Origin: Desulfuromonadales bacterium
GTDB lineage: Bacteria > Desulfobacterota > Desulfuromonadia > Geobacterales > Pseudopelobacteraceae
Direction of reading: 5' to 3'
Assembly (NCBI GenBank): GCA_015688915.1
Contig: JAATGX010000077.1
Location: 1-34,594, forward strand
DNA: 34,594 nt
This document shows positions 15,645 to 23,675 of the stretch, piece by piece (the stretch's first letter is position 1; each line of letters begins with the position of its first letter). Made by a program: the position numbers and the translations under genes. The notes under the pieces were generated by a model. That model worked only from the letters and a program-made list of their open reading frames with translations. It was not told the DNA's origin and searched no databases.

Positions 15645-17180
15645 ATGATAGACAAGAACGTATTCTTCAGGGAGGTGACGATCAGAATATGCAGCAGTCT
15701 TCAGATAAAGACCGCTCTTGGCAGTGCATTTGAGTATTTACGGCGCCATATGCCGTTGGACATTCTCAGTCTCATCATTCGTGACACCAAACTTGCCGCT
15801 CTGAGGAAAATCGCCCAGGTAGCGGGCGATAAAGCGGAACTTACCAACGAAATCATTGCGCTTCCTGAGGACCTTTGGGCAAAGGTGCGATCGTGGGAAA
15901 TTCGTGTTCCCACCATTATGGGGTCTGACCGGGATGAAGTAATTCGGGGATTGGCCCCCCATATCGAGCTCGACGAAAACTCGATAATCCTCATACCGCT
16001 CTGGGTCGGAAACGAGTTTCTGGGCGGGTTGACGCTTCGCGCATGGGGCAAGGGGATGTATAATTCTTCCCATGTCGACCTTCTGAGCGCCGCAACCGAG
16101 CCCTTTGCCATTGCCCTGGCCAATGCCCTGGCCCATGAAAGCCTTCTTAACTACAGGGATATTCTGTTAGACGACAACCGGTTTCTGAACAAGGAGCTCT
16201 CTTCCCAGGCAGGGGACGAGATTATTGGCGGGAATTCGGGATTGCGCAACGTGATGGAGATGGTTCGGCAGGTGGCGCCGCTGACGAACTCGGTGCTGCT
16301 TTTGGGGGAAACGGGGACGGGCAAGGAAGTGATCGCCAATATGATTCATTTCGCCTCTCCCCGCAAGGACGGGCCTTTCATCAAGGTAAATTGCGGTTCG
16401 ATTCCGGAAAGCCTCATGGACAGCGAGCTGTTCGGTCACGAAAAGGGAGCGTTTACCGGAGCAGTCACCGAGAAACGCGGCCGATTCGAACGGGCTGACG
16501 GCGGGACCATCTTTCTGGACGAGATTGGCGAACTGCCTCCCCAGGCCCAGGTTCGTCTGCTACGGGTACTCCAACATCGTGAAATCGAACGGGTCGGCGG
16601 CAGCAGAGCGATTCCATTGAATATCAGGGTGATTGCCGCCACCCACCGCAACCTGGAAAGCATGGTTTTGGAAAACCGGTTCCGCGAAGATCTCTGGTTT
16701 CGATTGAATGTTTTCCCTATCATTATTCCCCCGCTCCGGCAACGGAAAGAGGATATCCCGGCCCTGACCCGCCATTTTATCGCGCGAAAAAGCATGGAGT
16801 TGGGAATTGTATCGCCGCCCGCCATTGCTCCGGGCGCCCTGCAACGCCTCATGAACTATGCCTGGCCCGGTAATGTCCGTGAGGTGGAGAACCTGGTCGA
16901 AAGGGAGTTGATACGGCACCGGAGCGGGCAACTGCTATTCGATTCCGTGCTTCCTGCCGACCATGATAGTAAAGCCATTGATCCCGGGGAGGATAGCAGC
17001 CTGCCAGCCCCACTGAAACTCGACGAATTAATGGCCTTGCACATCAGTAGCGTTCTGAAAATGACCAAGGGAAAGATTCACGGGCCGGGTGGCGCAGCCG
17101 AATTGCTCGGCTTGGAGCCGAATACCCTGCGGGCACGTATGGACAAGCTTGGCATTCATTACCGTCGCAAACGTAAGTGA
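15645..17180 (+). CDS. GAF-domain sigma54-dependent transcriptional activator
   Basis: The product is 511 residues. A GAF-like sensor domain spans about 10-165 (FEYLRRHMPLDILSLIIRD, ILIPLWVGNEFLGGLTLR), as in FhlA- and NorR-type activators. The AAA+ domain has Walker A GETGTGKE (221-228), GAFTG, FLDEIGELP and FREDLWFRLNVFP. The Fis-type helix-turn-helix at the end reads GGAAELLGLEPNTLRARMDKLGI. A strong ribosome site (ACAGGAG) lies 8 bases before ATG 15645. It is divergent from the PAS activator. No sigma54 promoter of the consensus type was found in the genes just downstream, so the target is unclear. Confidence 0.92.
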   Translation: MIDKNVFFREVTIRICSSLQIKTALGSAFEYLRRHMPLDILSLIIRDTKLAALRKIAQVAGDKAELTNEIIALPEDLWAKVRSWEIRVPTIMGSDRDEVIRGLAPHIELDENSIILIPLWVGNEFLGGLTLRAWGKGMYNSSHVDLLSAATEPFAIALANALAHESLLNYRDILLDDNRFLNKELSSQAGDEIIGGNSGLRNVMEMVRQVAPLTNSVLLLGETGTGKEVIANMIHFASPRKDGPFIKVNCGSIPESLMDSELFGHEKGAFTGAVTEKRGRFERADGGTIFLDEIGELPPQAQVRLLRVLQHREIERVGGSRAIPLNIRVIAATHRNLESMVLENRFREDLWFRLNVFPIIIPPLRQRKEDIPALTRHFIARKSMELGIVSPPAIAPGALQRLMNYAWPGNVREVENLVERELIRHRSGQLLFDSVLPADHDSKAIDPGEDSSLPAPLKLDELMALHISSVLKMTKGKIHGPGGAAELLGLEPNTLRARMDKLGIHYRRKRK

Positions 17181-17244
17181 ATCTTAGCTACAGCCTGAAT
17201 CTTTGTGCGACGGGGCTTCTCTATGATCGGCAAAGATGCCGAAT

Positions 17245-17556
17245 TCATCTCGCCTGCCTGTCCCGCTGAACCTTGCCGAAATGGAGCGACAGTGGAGTAC
17301 CCAACGCCAGGACGCCAATCACCAGCGCCGCGAAGTCCGGATTGGGCCCGATAACCACCGGATGGCTTGAAAGAATGCAAACGCCGAGCAATACATTGAG
17401 CGCGCCCCAGAGAAAATTCACGATTGGGCGAGAATATCCCACGCCTCTCGGTGTGGCGAACGGCGTGGGAAACGGCGTTCCTTGCAGTCCGCAGACCAGA
17501 TGCGGGATGCAATTGCAGAGAAAGGCACCGGCAAAGAAAATAGCAGCATAGTCCAT
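17245..17556 (-). CDS. Small membrane protein downstream of the AbrB-type gene
   Basis: The product is 103 residues with three probable membrane helices (AAIFFAGAFLCNCIPHLV, NFLWGALNVLLGVCIL, FAALVIGVLALGTPLSL). A proline-rich segment FPTPFATP lies between the first two. ATG 17556 is preceded by AAAGGTGAT; the ATG at 17571 has no ribosome site. It starts 12 bp after the stop of the AbrB-type gene, so the two probably form an operon. I do not recognise a specific family or function. Confidence 0.7.
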   Translation of the reverse strand: MDYAAIFFAGAFLCNCIPHLVCGLQGTPFPTPFATPRGVGYSRPIVNFLWGALNVLLGVCILSSHPVVIGPNPDFAALVIGVLALGTPLSLHFGKVQRDRQAR

Positions 17557-17567
17557 ATAATCACCTT

Positions 17568-18623
17568 TCATGGGTAAGGAGTGGCATGGGCGGCATCGGC
17601 CTGCCTGGCGATGAACCTGGCTATGGCGGGCCCGAGGATCAGAACGGCGATGCAGCGCACCGACTGCATTGCCATTACAAAAGGGATATCAACGTTACTG
17701 GATGCAGCGATGATCGCCACCGAATCCGCGCCGCCGGGGCTCGTGGCCAGATATGCGGTCAACGGGTCAATGCCGGCGGTAATGACGAGCAGGGCGGCGA
17801 AGACGCCGCAGAGCGCAATCAAGGCCAGCGTGCAGAGGATAATGCGCGGTAGCGCCTGTGCCGCATGGATGAGCAGCGGCCGCGTAAAACGCAGACCGAT
17901 GCTCCAGCCGACAAACGCATAGCCGACCGCCAGCAACCAGCGCGGCAGTTCGATCGTCATCCAGCCGTGGTGGGTCAGGAAGATGCCCCCGGCAAGCGGC
18001 AGCAACAGCGCCCCGGCGCGAAGCCGCAGTTGGCGGGCAATGATTGTTCCCACAACCGCAAGGGCAAGCGTCTCGGCCAGGGGCACCCAGGCAACGGCAG
18101 GGAACCAGGTAATGGTGTGTGGCGCATGGTGCGCACCCGCGCCAAACACCCTTGCGACCACCGAGGCGATGGCCGCGACCAGTATGACCCGCAGATATTG
18201 CATGAAGGCGACCAACTGTGCATCGGCTCCGTAATTCTCCGCCATGAGGGTCATGACCGTTGCCGCACCCGGACTGAGCCCCCACACGAGCGTGGTGCCG
18301 GGCAACACCCCCATGCGGGTCATCAGCCACCCGAGAAAACTGCTTGCCGCGATCACCGATACCACGCCGGCGGTAAAGAGGGGCCAATGACTGACGACAT
18401 TCCCGGAGATCATCAGCGACAGCATTTTGGCGATCATGCAGCCAATGATCCCCTGGGCAAGAGCGTTGGCGCGCCGGGGGATCTGAACATTACCGCCGTT
18501 GGCGGTGAGCGCGATTCCCGCCGCCATGGGGCCGAGCAGCAAGGCCGCCGGCACACCGAGCCATGTCAGGAGGAAGCCAAGGCCGGCCGAAAGACTGACG
18601 AGTATGATCCACTGTGAAGTCAT
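17568..18623 (-). CDS. AbrB-family membrane protein (putative transporter)
   Basis: The product is 351 residues, about ten hydrophobic helices in two related halves. Each half has the family signature: GLSPGAATVMTLMAENYGAD with LVAFMQYLRVI, and ATSPGGADSVAIIAASSNVD with PFVMAMQSVR. These match the AbrB duplication domain, often annotated as 'ammonia monooxygenase' or as a membrane regulator; transport is likely but the substrate is unknown. This AbrB is unrelated to the Bacillus DNA-binding AbrB. ATG 18623 has AAGAGA upstream; an extended in-frame start at 18680 lies in the operator region. It is divergent from a TetR gene that probably controls it. Confidence 0.85.
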   Translation of the reverse strand: MTSQWIILVSLSAGLGFLLTWLGVPAALLLGPMAAGIALTANGGNVQIPRRANALAQGIIGCMIAKMLSLMISGNVVSHWPLFTAGVVSVIAASSFLGWLMTRMGVLPGTTLVWGLSPGAATVMTLMAENYGADAQLVAFMQYLRVILVAAIASVVARVFGAGAHHAPHTITWFPAVAWVPLAETLALAVVGTIIARQLRLRAGALLLPLAGGIFLTHHGWMTIELPRWLLAVGYAFVGWSIGLRFTRPLLIHAAQALPRIILCTLALIALCGVFAALLVITAGIDPLTAYLATSPGGADSVAIIAASSNVDIPFVMAMQSVRCIAVLILGPAIARFIARQADAAHATPYP

Positions 18624-18648
18624 TGCATTTCTCTTACGGGTTGAAGGC

Positions 18649-18671
18649 ACCAGAACCTTGGTTTCAGGCCG
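18649..18671. repeat. Direct repeat copy A
   Basis: ACCAGAACCTTGGTTTCAGG... (23 bp) recurs at 18810-18832 with two differences (161 bp away). The copies lie on either side of the TetR operator pair. Confidence 0.6.
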
Positions 18672-18688
18672 CCTCAACATTGATATGT

Positions 18689-18727
18689 GAGGACATCCTC
18701 TAAAAACTATTAGTAGAGGATGTCCTC
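18689..18727. promoter_or_regulatory. Candidate paired operator for the divergent TetR regulator
   Basis: GAGGACATCCTCT (18689-18701) and AGAGGATGTCCTC (18715-18727) are perfect complements. Each half is itself nearly palindromic (GAGGA-NN-TCCTC), so two dimer sites with centres 27 bp apart are present. They lie in the shared promoter region of the AbrB-type gene (minus) and the TetR gene (plus). There is no T-run on either side, which argues against a terminator. A looser match, GGAGGATACC, occurs near 18875 just before the TetR start. Confidence 0.65.
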
Positions 18728-18809
18728 ATATATGTCAACAATATTCCTTTACCACCTTGTTCTTTCTCCCGCAAATGCGCCCGGCCTGGCGGGGTGAATC
18801 GAACGGGCA

Positions 18810-18832
18810 ACCAGAACCTTGGCTTCAAGCCG
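18810..18832. repeat. Direct repeat copy B
   Basis: ACCAGAACCTTGGCTTCAAG... is the second copy of the 23-bp sequence at 18649-18671. Read on the minus strand, both copies give a similar peptide ending in KVLV. They may be the remnant of a small duplication. Confidence 0.6.
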
Positions 18833-18891
18833 GCGGGGTGTTAGTATACGCGGACTCTCGCCCAAATTCTTATTGGAGGATACCCCGCCAC

Positions 18892-19503
18892 ATGTCGACA
18901 ACACGTTCCGCCGTCGCACGGGAGCCGAAACGGCAACGGGGGCACATTCGTGTCGCCGCAATCATAGAAGCCGGGGTCGAGGTGTTCACGGAAAAGGGCT
19001 ATGATGCCGCCACCATGACCGAGATTGCAGCCCGTTCGGGGACAGCGATCGCTTCGCTCTACCGCTTCTTTCCTTCCAAGGAAGCGCTCGCCGACGCATT
19101 GCTGCTTCAGTACGCGAACTATGCTCTGGATGGGCTCGCCGAACTGCGCAGTCGGGCACCGGGCATGACGCTGGACGGCATTGCCGGAGCATTCGTCGAC
19201 TTCAGGTTGGAGCTTCAGTCGCAACGCAGGTTTGCCATCAGTCTGGCGGATACGCGTGGTGCCATCGACGATAAGCGGCAACGGTTTCGTGAAGCCATGC
19301 TTGATGGTATGGCGGGCATTTTGCGGGAAGTCATCCCCTCTCTGACAAAGGCGAAATCCGAGGTCATGGCGACCATTCTCCTGCAGATCCTCAAAGGAGT
19401 GGCCGTGGTCAGCCAGGAAAAACCCACGGCACGACGCGTGCTCTTGGCAGAAATCAAGAAACTGATCTATGTATATCTGGCCTCGGCAGAGCCCTTGGTT
19501 TGA
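18892..19503 (+). CDS. TetR-family transcriptional regulator
   Basis: The product is 203 residues. The N-terminal helix-turn-helix is typical of TetR: AAIIEAGVEVFTEKGYDAATMTEIAARSGTAIASLYRFFPSKEALADAL (about residues 22-70). The rest is an all-helical ligand domain with no obvious relatives that would name a ligand. ATG 18892 has TTGGAGGA about 11 bases upstream; 45 further in-frame codons upstream pass through the direct repeat and are probably untranslated. It is divergent from the AbrB-type gene and presumably represses both through the sites at 18689-18727. Confidence 0.9.
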   Translation: MSTTRSAVAREPKRQRGHIRVAAIIEAGVEVFTEKGYDAATMTEIAARSGTAIASLYRFFPSKEALADALLLQYANYALDGLAELRSRAPGMTLDGIAGAFVDFRLELQSQRRFAISLADTRGAIDDKRQRFREAMLDGMAGILREVIPSLTKAKSEVMATILLQILKGVAVVSQEKPTARRVLLAEIKKLIYVYLASAEPLV

Positions 19504-19522
19504 ATAAATTATACATTCACGC

Positions 19523-19549
19523 TTGACATTACAATCCGCTCACTGTAAT
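19523..19549 (+). promoter_or_regulatory. Candidate promoter of the riboswitch-controlled unit
   Basis: A perfect -35 TTGACA (19523-19528) is followed by TGTAAT (19544-19549) as -10, with a short 15-bp spacer. TTACAAT (19529-19535) and ATTGTAA (19548-19554) form a 7-bp inverted repeat over the core promoter and might be an operator. Transcription would start a few bases before the aptamer. Confidence 0.5.
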
Positions 19550-19574
19550 TGTAAGAACATAAAATCAAATATAT

Positions 19575-19656
19575 ATCACCGAAATGGCAAAATCCGGGGG
19601 ACCGGATGACGCAAAGCCACCTGCCCAGGCCGGGAAGAGGGGTTATCGAAGCGGTA
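19575..19656 (+). ncRNA. GEMM-I (cyclic dinucleotide) riboswitch aptamer
   Basis: The class hallmarks are present in order. TGGCAAAA (19585-19592) is followed by a stem ATCCGG/CCGGAT (19592-19607) with a GGGA (GNRA) loop, then GACGCAAAGCC (19608-19618). TGGC pairs with GCCA (19616-19619). A shorter second stem and GGTTATCGAAG (19641-19651) close the aptamer. By my hand alignment to the Vibrio Vc2 aptamer, the ligand-contact base 20 is G, as in c-di-GMP sensors, while the base at position 92 appears to be U instead of C. The aptamer is followed by a hairpin and a terminator ahead of the HU-like gene, so it probably controls transcription read-through. Ligand identity is uncertain. Confidence 0.8.
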
Positions 19657-19661
19657 AACGA

Positions 19662-19683
19662 GGTATTGCTCTGTTGCAATACC
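19662..19683 (+). promoter_or_regulatory. Hairpin in the riboswitch expression platform
   Basis: GGTATTGC-TCTGTT-GCAATACC forms a perfect 8-bp stem between aptamer and terminator. It has no T-run. It is close enough to the 3' strand of the aptamer to compete with it or with the terminator. Confidence 0.55.
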
Positions 19684-19691
19684 GGATTACG

Positions 19692-19730
19692 CCTGCCTTT
19701 TCGAGAGAAATAGCAGGTTTTTTTGTTTTT
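19692..19730 (+). terminator. Riboswitch-controlled intrinsic terminator
   Basis: CCTGC (19692-19696) pairs with GCAGG (19713-19717), and an inner stem TTTC-GAGA-GAAA extends the hairpin. Seven T residues follow at 19718-19724, then more after one G. It lies 50 bp before the HU-like start and would stop transcription unless the riboswitch prevents it. Confidence 0.8.
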
Positions 19731-19779
19731 TAGTGGTTTCCACCACCGCAGAATAAACTACATTAACGGAGAGTGAGTC

Positions 19780-20070
19780 ATGACCCGATCAGATCTGGCG
19801 GAACGTCTTGCGAAGGAGCAGGGGATCGCTTATGCAATTGCAGAGGAGATTGTTCGAACCATCTTCGGCCACATGACAGAAACATTGATTGCCGGAGGAA
19901 GGATCGAGATTCGTGGTTTTGGAAGTTTCGAGGCGAGGGAATATGAGGGACGGAGCGGCAGAAACCCCAAAACCGGCCAGTTGGTAATGGTTAAACCCAA
20001 AAAGTCCCCTTTCTTCAAGACCGGCAAAGAACTAAAGGAACGTATCATGGTCGGAAACGGCAAAGGATAG
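19780..20070 (+). CDS. HU/IHF-family DNA-binding protein
   Basis: The product is 96 residues, the normal size. The signature is clear: IEIRGFGSFEAREYEGRSGRNPKTGQ (about 42-67), then VMVKPKKSPFFKTGKELKERI. The RNPKTG segment is the DNA-bending arm. It resembles IHF-beta/HU chromosome-bending proteins, which assist looping at sigma54 promoters among other roles. GGAGAG precedes ATG 19780. It is the first gene behind the riboswitch, so DNA bending or nucleoid structure may follow cyclic dinucleotide levels. It could also be a minor HU paralogue. Confidence 0.92.
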   Translation: MTRSDLAERLAKEQGIAYAIAEEIVRTIFGHMTETLIAGGRIEIRGFGSFEAREYEGRSGRNPKTGQLVMVKPKKSPFFKTGKELKERIMVGNGKG

Positions 20071-20149
20071 TCGGCTTTATCTTGGCTGTGCGGCGGTACG
20101 GAGTTGATTCGGTACAGAACAGGCCTCACGCATACAGGGGGATAGACAG

Positions 20150-20533
20150 ATGTTCTTCAGCAAACAGCAGCCTGACCTTGAGATAATTATCGGACCGGAA
20201 TCTACCATCCGCGGCGACATCACCTCCAAGGGGACCGTCAGGATCGATGGCGGCTTTGAAGGGGTTCTGGCCGCGGACTGCGTAATAATCGGTGAAAAAG
20301 GGGGCGTCACCGGCGACTCCACGGTGCGGCAGATGATTGTTGGCGGCCGGATCGTCGGAAATATCCGGGCCAGCGCGGGGGTGGATATCCAACGCACGGG
20401 AAATGTGTGCGGCGACATATTCTCGACGCATCTCTGCATTGCCGACGGCGGAAAGTTCGATGGCCGGTCGACCATGCAACGCACCAAGGAGATAAGCTTC
20501 AAGGGAGAGGAAACCGCCACAGAAGCTGGCTGA
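20150..20533 (+). CDS. Bactofilin-type cytoskeletal protein
   Basis: The product is 127 residues. Short beta-helix repeats appear: TIRGDITSKGTVRIDGGFEGVL, VIIGEKGGVTGDS, MIVGGRIVGNIRAS, VDIQRTGNVCGDIFS, LCIADGGKFDGRS. These are typical of bactofilins (polymer-forming beta-helix proteins used in cell shape, stalks and motility). GGGGGA lies before the ATG. It is 79 bp after the HU-like gene with no terminator between and is followed by a strong terminator, so the two probably share the riboswitch. Confidence 0.9.
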   Translation: MFFSKQQPDLEIIIGPESTIRGDITSKGTVRIDGGFEGVLAADCVIIGEKGGVTGDSTVRQMIVGGRIVGNIRASAGVDIQRTGNVCGDIFSTHLCIADGGKFDGRSTMQRTKEISFKGEETATEAG

Positions 20534-20595
20534 CAAAATCCGCTCGCCCGCTGCCGTGGCCGTCAGGCGTCAAACCAAACAGAAAAAAACTTCGG

Positions 20596-20622
20596 GGGTT
20601 AGCTAATTAGCTAACCCTTTTT
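20596..20622 (+). terminator. Intrinsic terminator after the bactofilin gene
   Basis: GGGTTAGCTA/TAGCTAACCC is a perfect 22-bp palindrome (20596-20617) followed by TTTTT (20618-20622). It closes the riboswitch unit. Confidence 0.85.
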
Positions 20623-20731
20623 CATTCATCCGTATTATCTTCCACTGGGCAGGTTGCACATAATTGCCCCCTGTCTTCATCATGCACGGCTGCGTTTACC
20701 GCGATGCATCACGGTTTCGGAAAGGTGAGCC

Positions 20732-21103
20732 ATGAAGACCTATCCACCAAATAAACGACGAGGTGAATGTATGAAACGCCTGGTGACGAGGATGATACTC
20801 TTTCTCTTGTTATGCCTTCCCGGTGGCCCCGCCCTGGCCGGGGCGGCGGCCGTATCCGGTCATACGGACAGCATCAATGAAGAGCAGATTCAGAAGCTGC
20901 AAGACAGGATGCTGAGCGATTCCCAGGTCATGGCCCTGATAGCGGCGCTCCGGGACGATCCTGATTTACAGGTCCTTCTTAACGATCCCTCGTTCATGCA
21001 AGCGATCAGCGCCAGGGATATCAACACCCTCACCAATGACCCCCGTTTTATGAAACTGTTCAGCAATCCTTTGATCAAGAAAATCATAGAGCGGATGGAA
21101 TAA
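20732..21103 (+). CDS. Small exported protein with DP-repeat helices
   Basis: The longest form is 123 residues. A signal peptide is visible (RLVTRMILFLLLCLPGGPALAGA). ATG 20732 has AAAGGTGAG upstream; an alternative ATG at 20771 with AGGTGA upstream gives 110 residues and a cleaner signal peptide, so either may be used. The mature part has repeated acidic-proline units, DDPDLQVLLNDPSF and NDPRFMKLF, recalling STI1-type helical segments. Function is unknown. The stop TAA overlaps the start of the next gene (TAATG), implying coupled translation. Confidence 0.75.
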   Translation: MKTYPPNKRRGECMKRLVTRMILFLLLCLPGGPALAGAAAVSGHTDSINEEQIQKLQDRMLSDSQVMALIAALRDDPDLQVLLNDPSFMQAISARDINTLTNDPRFMKLFSNPLIKKIIERME

Positions 21104-21618
21104 TGGCACGAACGCAGCAAAACCTCGTATTGATCGGTATGCCGGGCGCTGGCAAGAGTACGGTCGGCGTGATCCTCGCCAAGAAGACGACACGCGATTT
21201 CGTGGATACGGATGTGCTCATCCAGACGTCACAGGGCCGCACCTTGCAGGACATTGTCGATACGGACGGGTACGCCGTGCTCCTGAAGATTGAAGAAAGC
21301 ATCCTGCTCGGCCTTTCCGTCCGTAACAGCGTCATTGCCACGGGCGGCAGCGCGGTCCACAGTGACCGGGCCATGATCCGGCTCAAGACACATGGCATCC
21401 TCATTTTTCTCCATGCGAATCTGGCCACGCTGGAGTCAAGGATTCCTGATTTCAGTACGCGTGGCCTGGCAATACGGCCGGGCCAAAGCTTTGCCGAACT
21501 GTTTGACGAGCGCCTGGCGCTCTACATGAAATACGCAGACATCACGATCACATGTGACGGCATGACACACGAACAGGTCTGCGAAAGAATCATCGAGCAG
21601 GTGAGCGAGAACCTCTGA
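21103..21618 (+). CDS. Shikimate-kinase-like P-loop kinase
   Basis: The product is 171 residues, normal for the AroK/AroL fold. The Walker A motif is GMPGAGKS (12-19), with FVDTD at 33-37 as in AroK. The usual substrate motif FRxxE after the DxD helix is replaced (VLLKIEES, 59-66), so the shikimate-binding Arg is absent. The usual GGG loop is GGS (81-83). Later features fit: DERLALY with the lid-region Arg (137). It is therefore probably a relative of shikimate kinase with a different or weakened substrate. It overlaps the previous exported-protein gene by one base (TAATG). Confidence 0.75.
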   Translation: MARTQQNLVLIGMPGAGKSTVGVILAKKTTRDFVDTDVLIQTSQGRTLQDIVDTDGYAVLLKIEESILLGLSVRNSVIATGGSAVHSDRAMIRLKTHGILIFLHANLATLESRIPDFSTRGLAIRPGQSFAELFDERLALYMKYADITITCDGMTHEQVCERIIEQVSENL

Positions 21619-21706
21619 CACGCGGATGGCTTGTTTCGCCGCGTTCCCGGGTAATTTTCGATCTCGATCCGTTGCAAATATTCCCTTCCATGATATTCTG
21701 TTCGAC

Positions 21707-22555
21707 ATGGCAGACAATATTCTTGCAAAAAAGGCAGCAGGGGCTGCATCGCCGGAATTGGCCGAAAAGATAATTTTCTATTTTGTCGATCACGGGATGC
21801 AGATCCTCATCGCTATTATCCTGATGGGCATAGGTGTCGTCATTGCCCGCTGGGTCGGCAACCTCGTGCATCGCTGGCTGACGGCAAAGGCTTTTGACGA
21901 GCCGGTGAGCAGCCTCATCGTCAAGGTTATCAAGCTCCTCATCATCGGGTTCGTGGCGATCATGGCGCTCGGCCAGATCGGGGTCCAGATCACGCCGCTC
22001 ATAGCCGGGATCGGCGTGGCCGGGGTCGGTGCGAGCCTTGCCATGCAGGGGATTCTCGGCAACCTTGTGGCCGGGCTGACGATCATTTTCTCAAAACCAT
22101 TCCTGATTGGTGAATATATCGAACTTCTCGGGGTATACGGTCAGGTTACGGATATCGCCCTCTTCTCCACCACCCTGCTGCATGCGGACAATTCCCGCGT
22201 TATTGTCCCCAACAGGAAGATTGTGGGGGAGATTCTCCACAACTACGGCAATGTCCGCCAACTCGATCTGACCGTCGGCGTGGCATACAGTACGGACATC
22301 ACCATGGCGCTCGCAACCGTGAATGATATCCTGCAACGAAACCCCGCTGTCCTGAAAGAACCCGCTCATGTCGTCGGCATAGCGGCCCTGAATGAATCAG
22401 CCATCGCCCTTGCGATCAGGCCATGGGTGAAGGTGGAGGATTTCGGCCCCGCGCAGGCTGCAATCTATCAGGCTGTCATAGAACATTTCCGTGACAGGAA
22501 GATCGATATCCCGGCTCCCCGGCGGGATATCCATTTTCTGAATCCGGTGCCCTGA
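21707..22555 (+). CDS. mscS: MscS-family mechanosensitive channel
   Basis: The product is 282 residues, near E. coli MscS length (286). It shows an N-terminal helix, then two more membrane helices (IAIILMGIGVVIARWVG, IGFVAIMALGQIGVQITPLIAGIGVAGVGASLAMQG). The last is the Gly/Ala-packed pore helix, followed by NLVAGLTIIFSKPFLIGEYIEL and the beta domain (VNPNRKIV-type VIVPNRKIVGEILHNYG). It opens under hypo-osmotic shock. The start is uncertain: 21707 has no clear ribosome site; an in-frame ATG at 21626, 5 bp after the kinase stop, would add 27 residues. Confidence 0.88.
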   Translation: MADNILAKKAAGAASPELAEKIIFYFVDHGMQILIAIILMGIGVVIARWVGNLVHRWLTAKAFDEPVSSLIVKVIKLLIIGFVAIMALGQIGVQITPLIAGIGVAGVGASLAMQGILGNLVAGLTIIFSKPFLIGEYIELLGVYGQVTDIALFSTTLLHADNSRVIVPNRKIVGEILHNYGNVRQLDLTVGVAYSTDITMALATVNDILQRNPAVLKEPAHVVGIAALNESAIALAIRPWVKVEDFGPAQAAIYQAVIEHFRDRKIDIPAPRRDIHFLNPVP

Positions 22556-22632
22556 AATCCGGGATATATCTCCCTACCAGGCCACGAGCGATCAACAAAT
22601 CCTTACCAATTTTCGCTGTTCCGGGAGGGTCC

Positions 22633-23628
22633 ATGTCTGCCATGTTCAATCTCCGTAGCACATTGGTCCGAACCGCCTTCATCTGCTCATTTATCCTCCC
22701 GCCCACCGCACTCCACGCCCAGGAAGAGTGCCGGGTCGTAAAGCCGGGCGATGGCTGCGTTACTACCTGGGATGCCGATGGAACCCACCTTGTTCAGAAA
22801 AAATTTCCCCAGGTGATTTCAAACCATGTCCTGGTAACGGACACGGAAACCGATGCCCATGATTATGCCGAATTCGAATTCGGGATGGTCCGGACAACCG
22901 CACTCCCTTCCATCGAGATCATGGAAGAAAACAGGGAGAATCTGGCAGCGACTTTCAATATGGTGCGCCCTCAGTGGGACGGCGCAATGAAGGACATTCA
23001 CTTCGGTCAAAATCGGGCCGCAATGAAGGATACAAGTGTCGACATGGCAGCCACGAAGGCGGCCGTCGTGACGGTAAAGGGGAGCAAAGCGCATGGGAGC
23101 GGATTCCTGGTCAGCCCCAACGGCTATCTCATCACCAATGCCCATGTGATTTTCGGTACAGGCGACAAGCCCAGCGTGAGGTTTCTGAACGGGGTTGAGA
23201 AGCGTGCCGAATTGGTGAAAATCGATAATCTGCGGGATCTGGCCTTACTCAAGGTCGATTGCCATAACTGCCGGTATCTGGCCATGGGTAATTCGGACAA
23301 TGTCACGGCCGGTGATGCCGTTGTTGCAGTCGGAACCCCTCTTGATCTGAAGAATGAAGGGATGGTGACAACGGGCCGGGTAAAAGGGCGGCACGCGATC
23401 AACGGCATCGGCAGGGGATTCGATTTTTTCGAATCGAGCATCCTGACGGCGCCCGGCAACAGCGGCGGCCCCTTGCTCAATCAACAGAGACAGGTGATCG
23501 GGGTAAACTCCTTGAGTAATTTCATGATGCTCGCCAAGTATTACCAGCGAACCGGTAAAGTGCTGGCAGACAAGCTTGCAGGTGGCGCCAGCCCGATCAA
23601 TGAGGTAAAAAGATTCATAGATCGGTGA
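22633..23628 (+). CDS. Exported trypsin-like (DegP/HtrA-type) serine protease without PDZ domain
   Basis: The product is 331 residues. A signal peptide (VRTAFICSFILPPTALHAQ) is followed by an unassigned region of about 110 residues. The protease domain has the triad His171 (ITNAHV), Asp202 (RDLALLKVD) and Ser277 (APGNSGGP), and SGFLVSPNGYLITNAHV typical of S1C proteases. C210 and C213 lie just after the Asp. No PDZ domain follows, so it differs from DegP. GGGAGGG lies 5 bases before the ATG. It is probably periplasmic and involved in envelope quality control or a specific cleavage. Confidence 0.85.
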   Translation: MSAMFNLRSTLVRTAFICSFILPPTALHAQEECRVVKPGDGCVTTWDADGTHLVQKKFPQVISNHVLVTDTETDAHDYAEFEFGMVRTTALPSIEIMEENRENLAATFNMVRPQWDGAMKDIHFGQNRAAMKDTSVDMAATKAAVVTVKGSKAHGSGFLVSPNGYLITNAHVIFGTGDKPSVRFLNGVEKRAELVKIDNLRDLALLKVDCHNCRYLAMGNSDNVTAGDAVVAVGTPLDLKNEGMVTTGRVKGRHAINGIGRGFDFFESSILTAPGNSGGPLLNQQRQVIGVNSLSNFMMLAKYYQRTGKVLADKLAGGASPINEVKRFIDR

Positions 23629-23675
23629 CGGCCGACCTGTTCAGCTTCGATTCATCCTTTGCCGTCAGACAGCGC

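Noticed and set aside
20641..20731. Sigma54-like promoter TGGGCAGGTTGC before the small exported protein
   Set aside because: The distance between GG and GC is two bases too short for a -24/-12 promoter.
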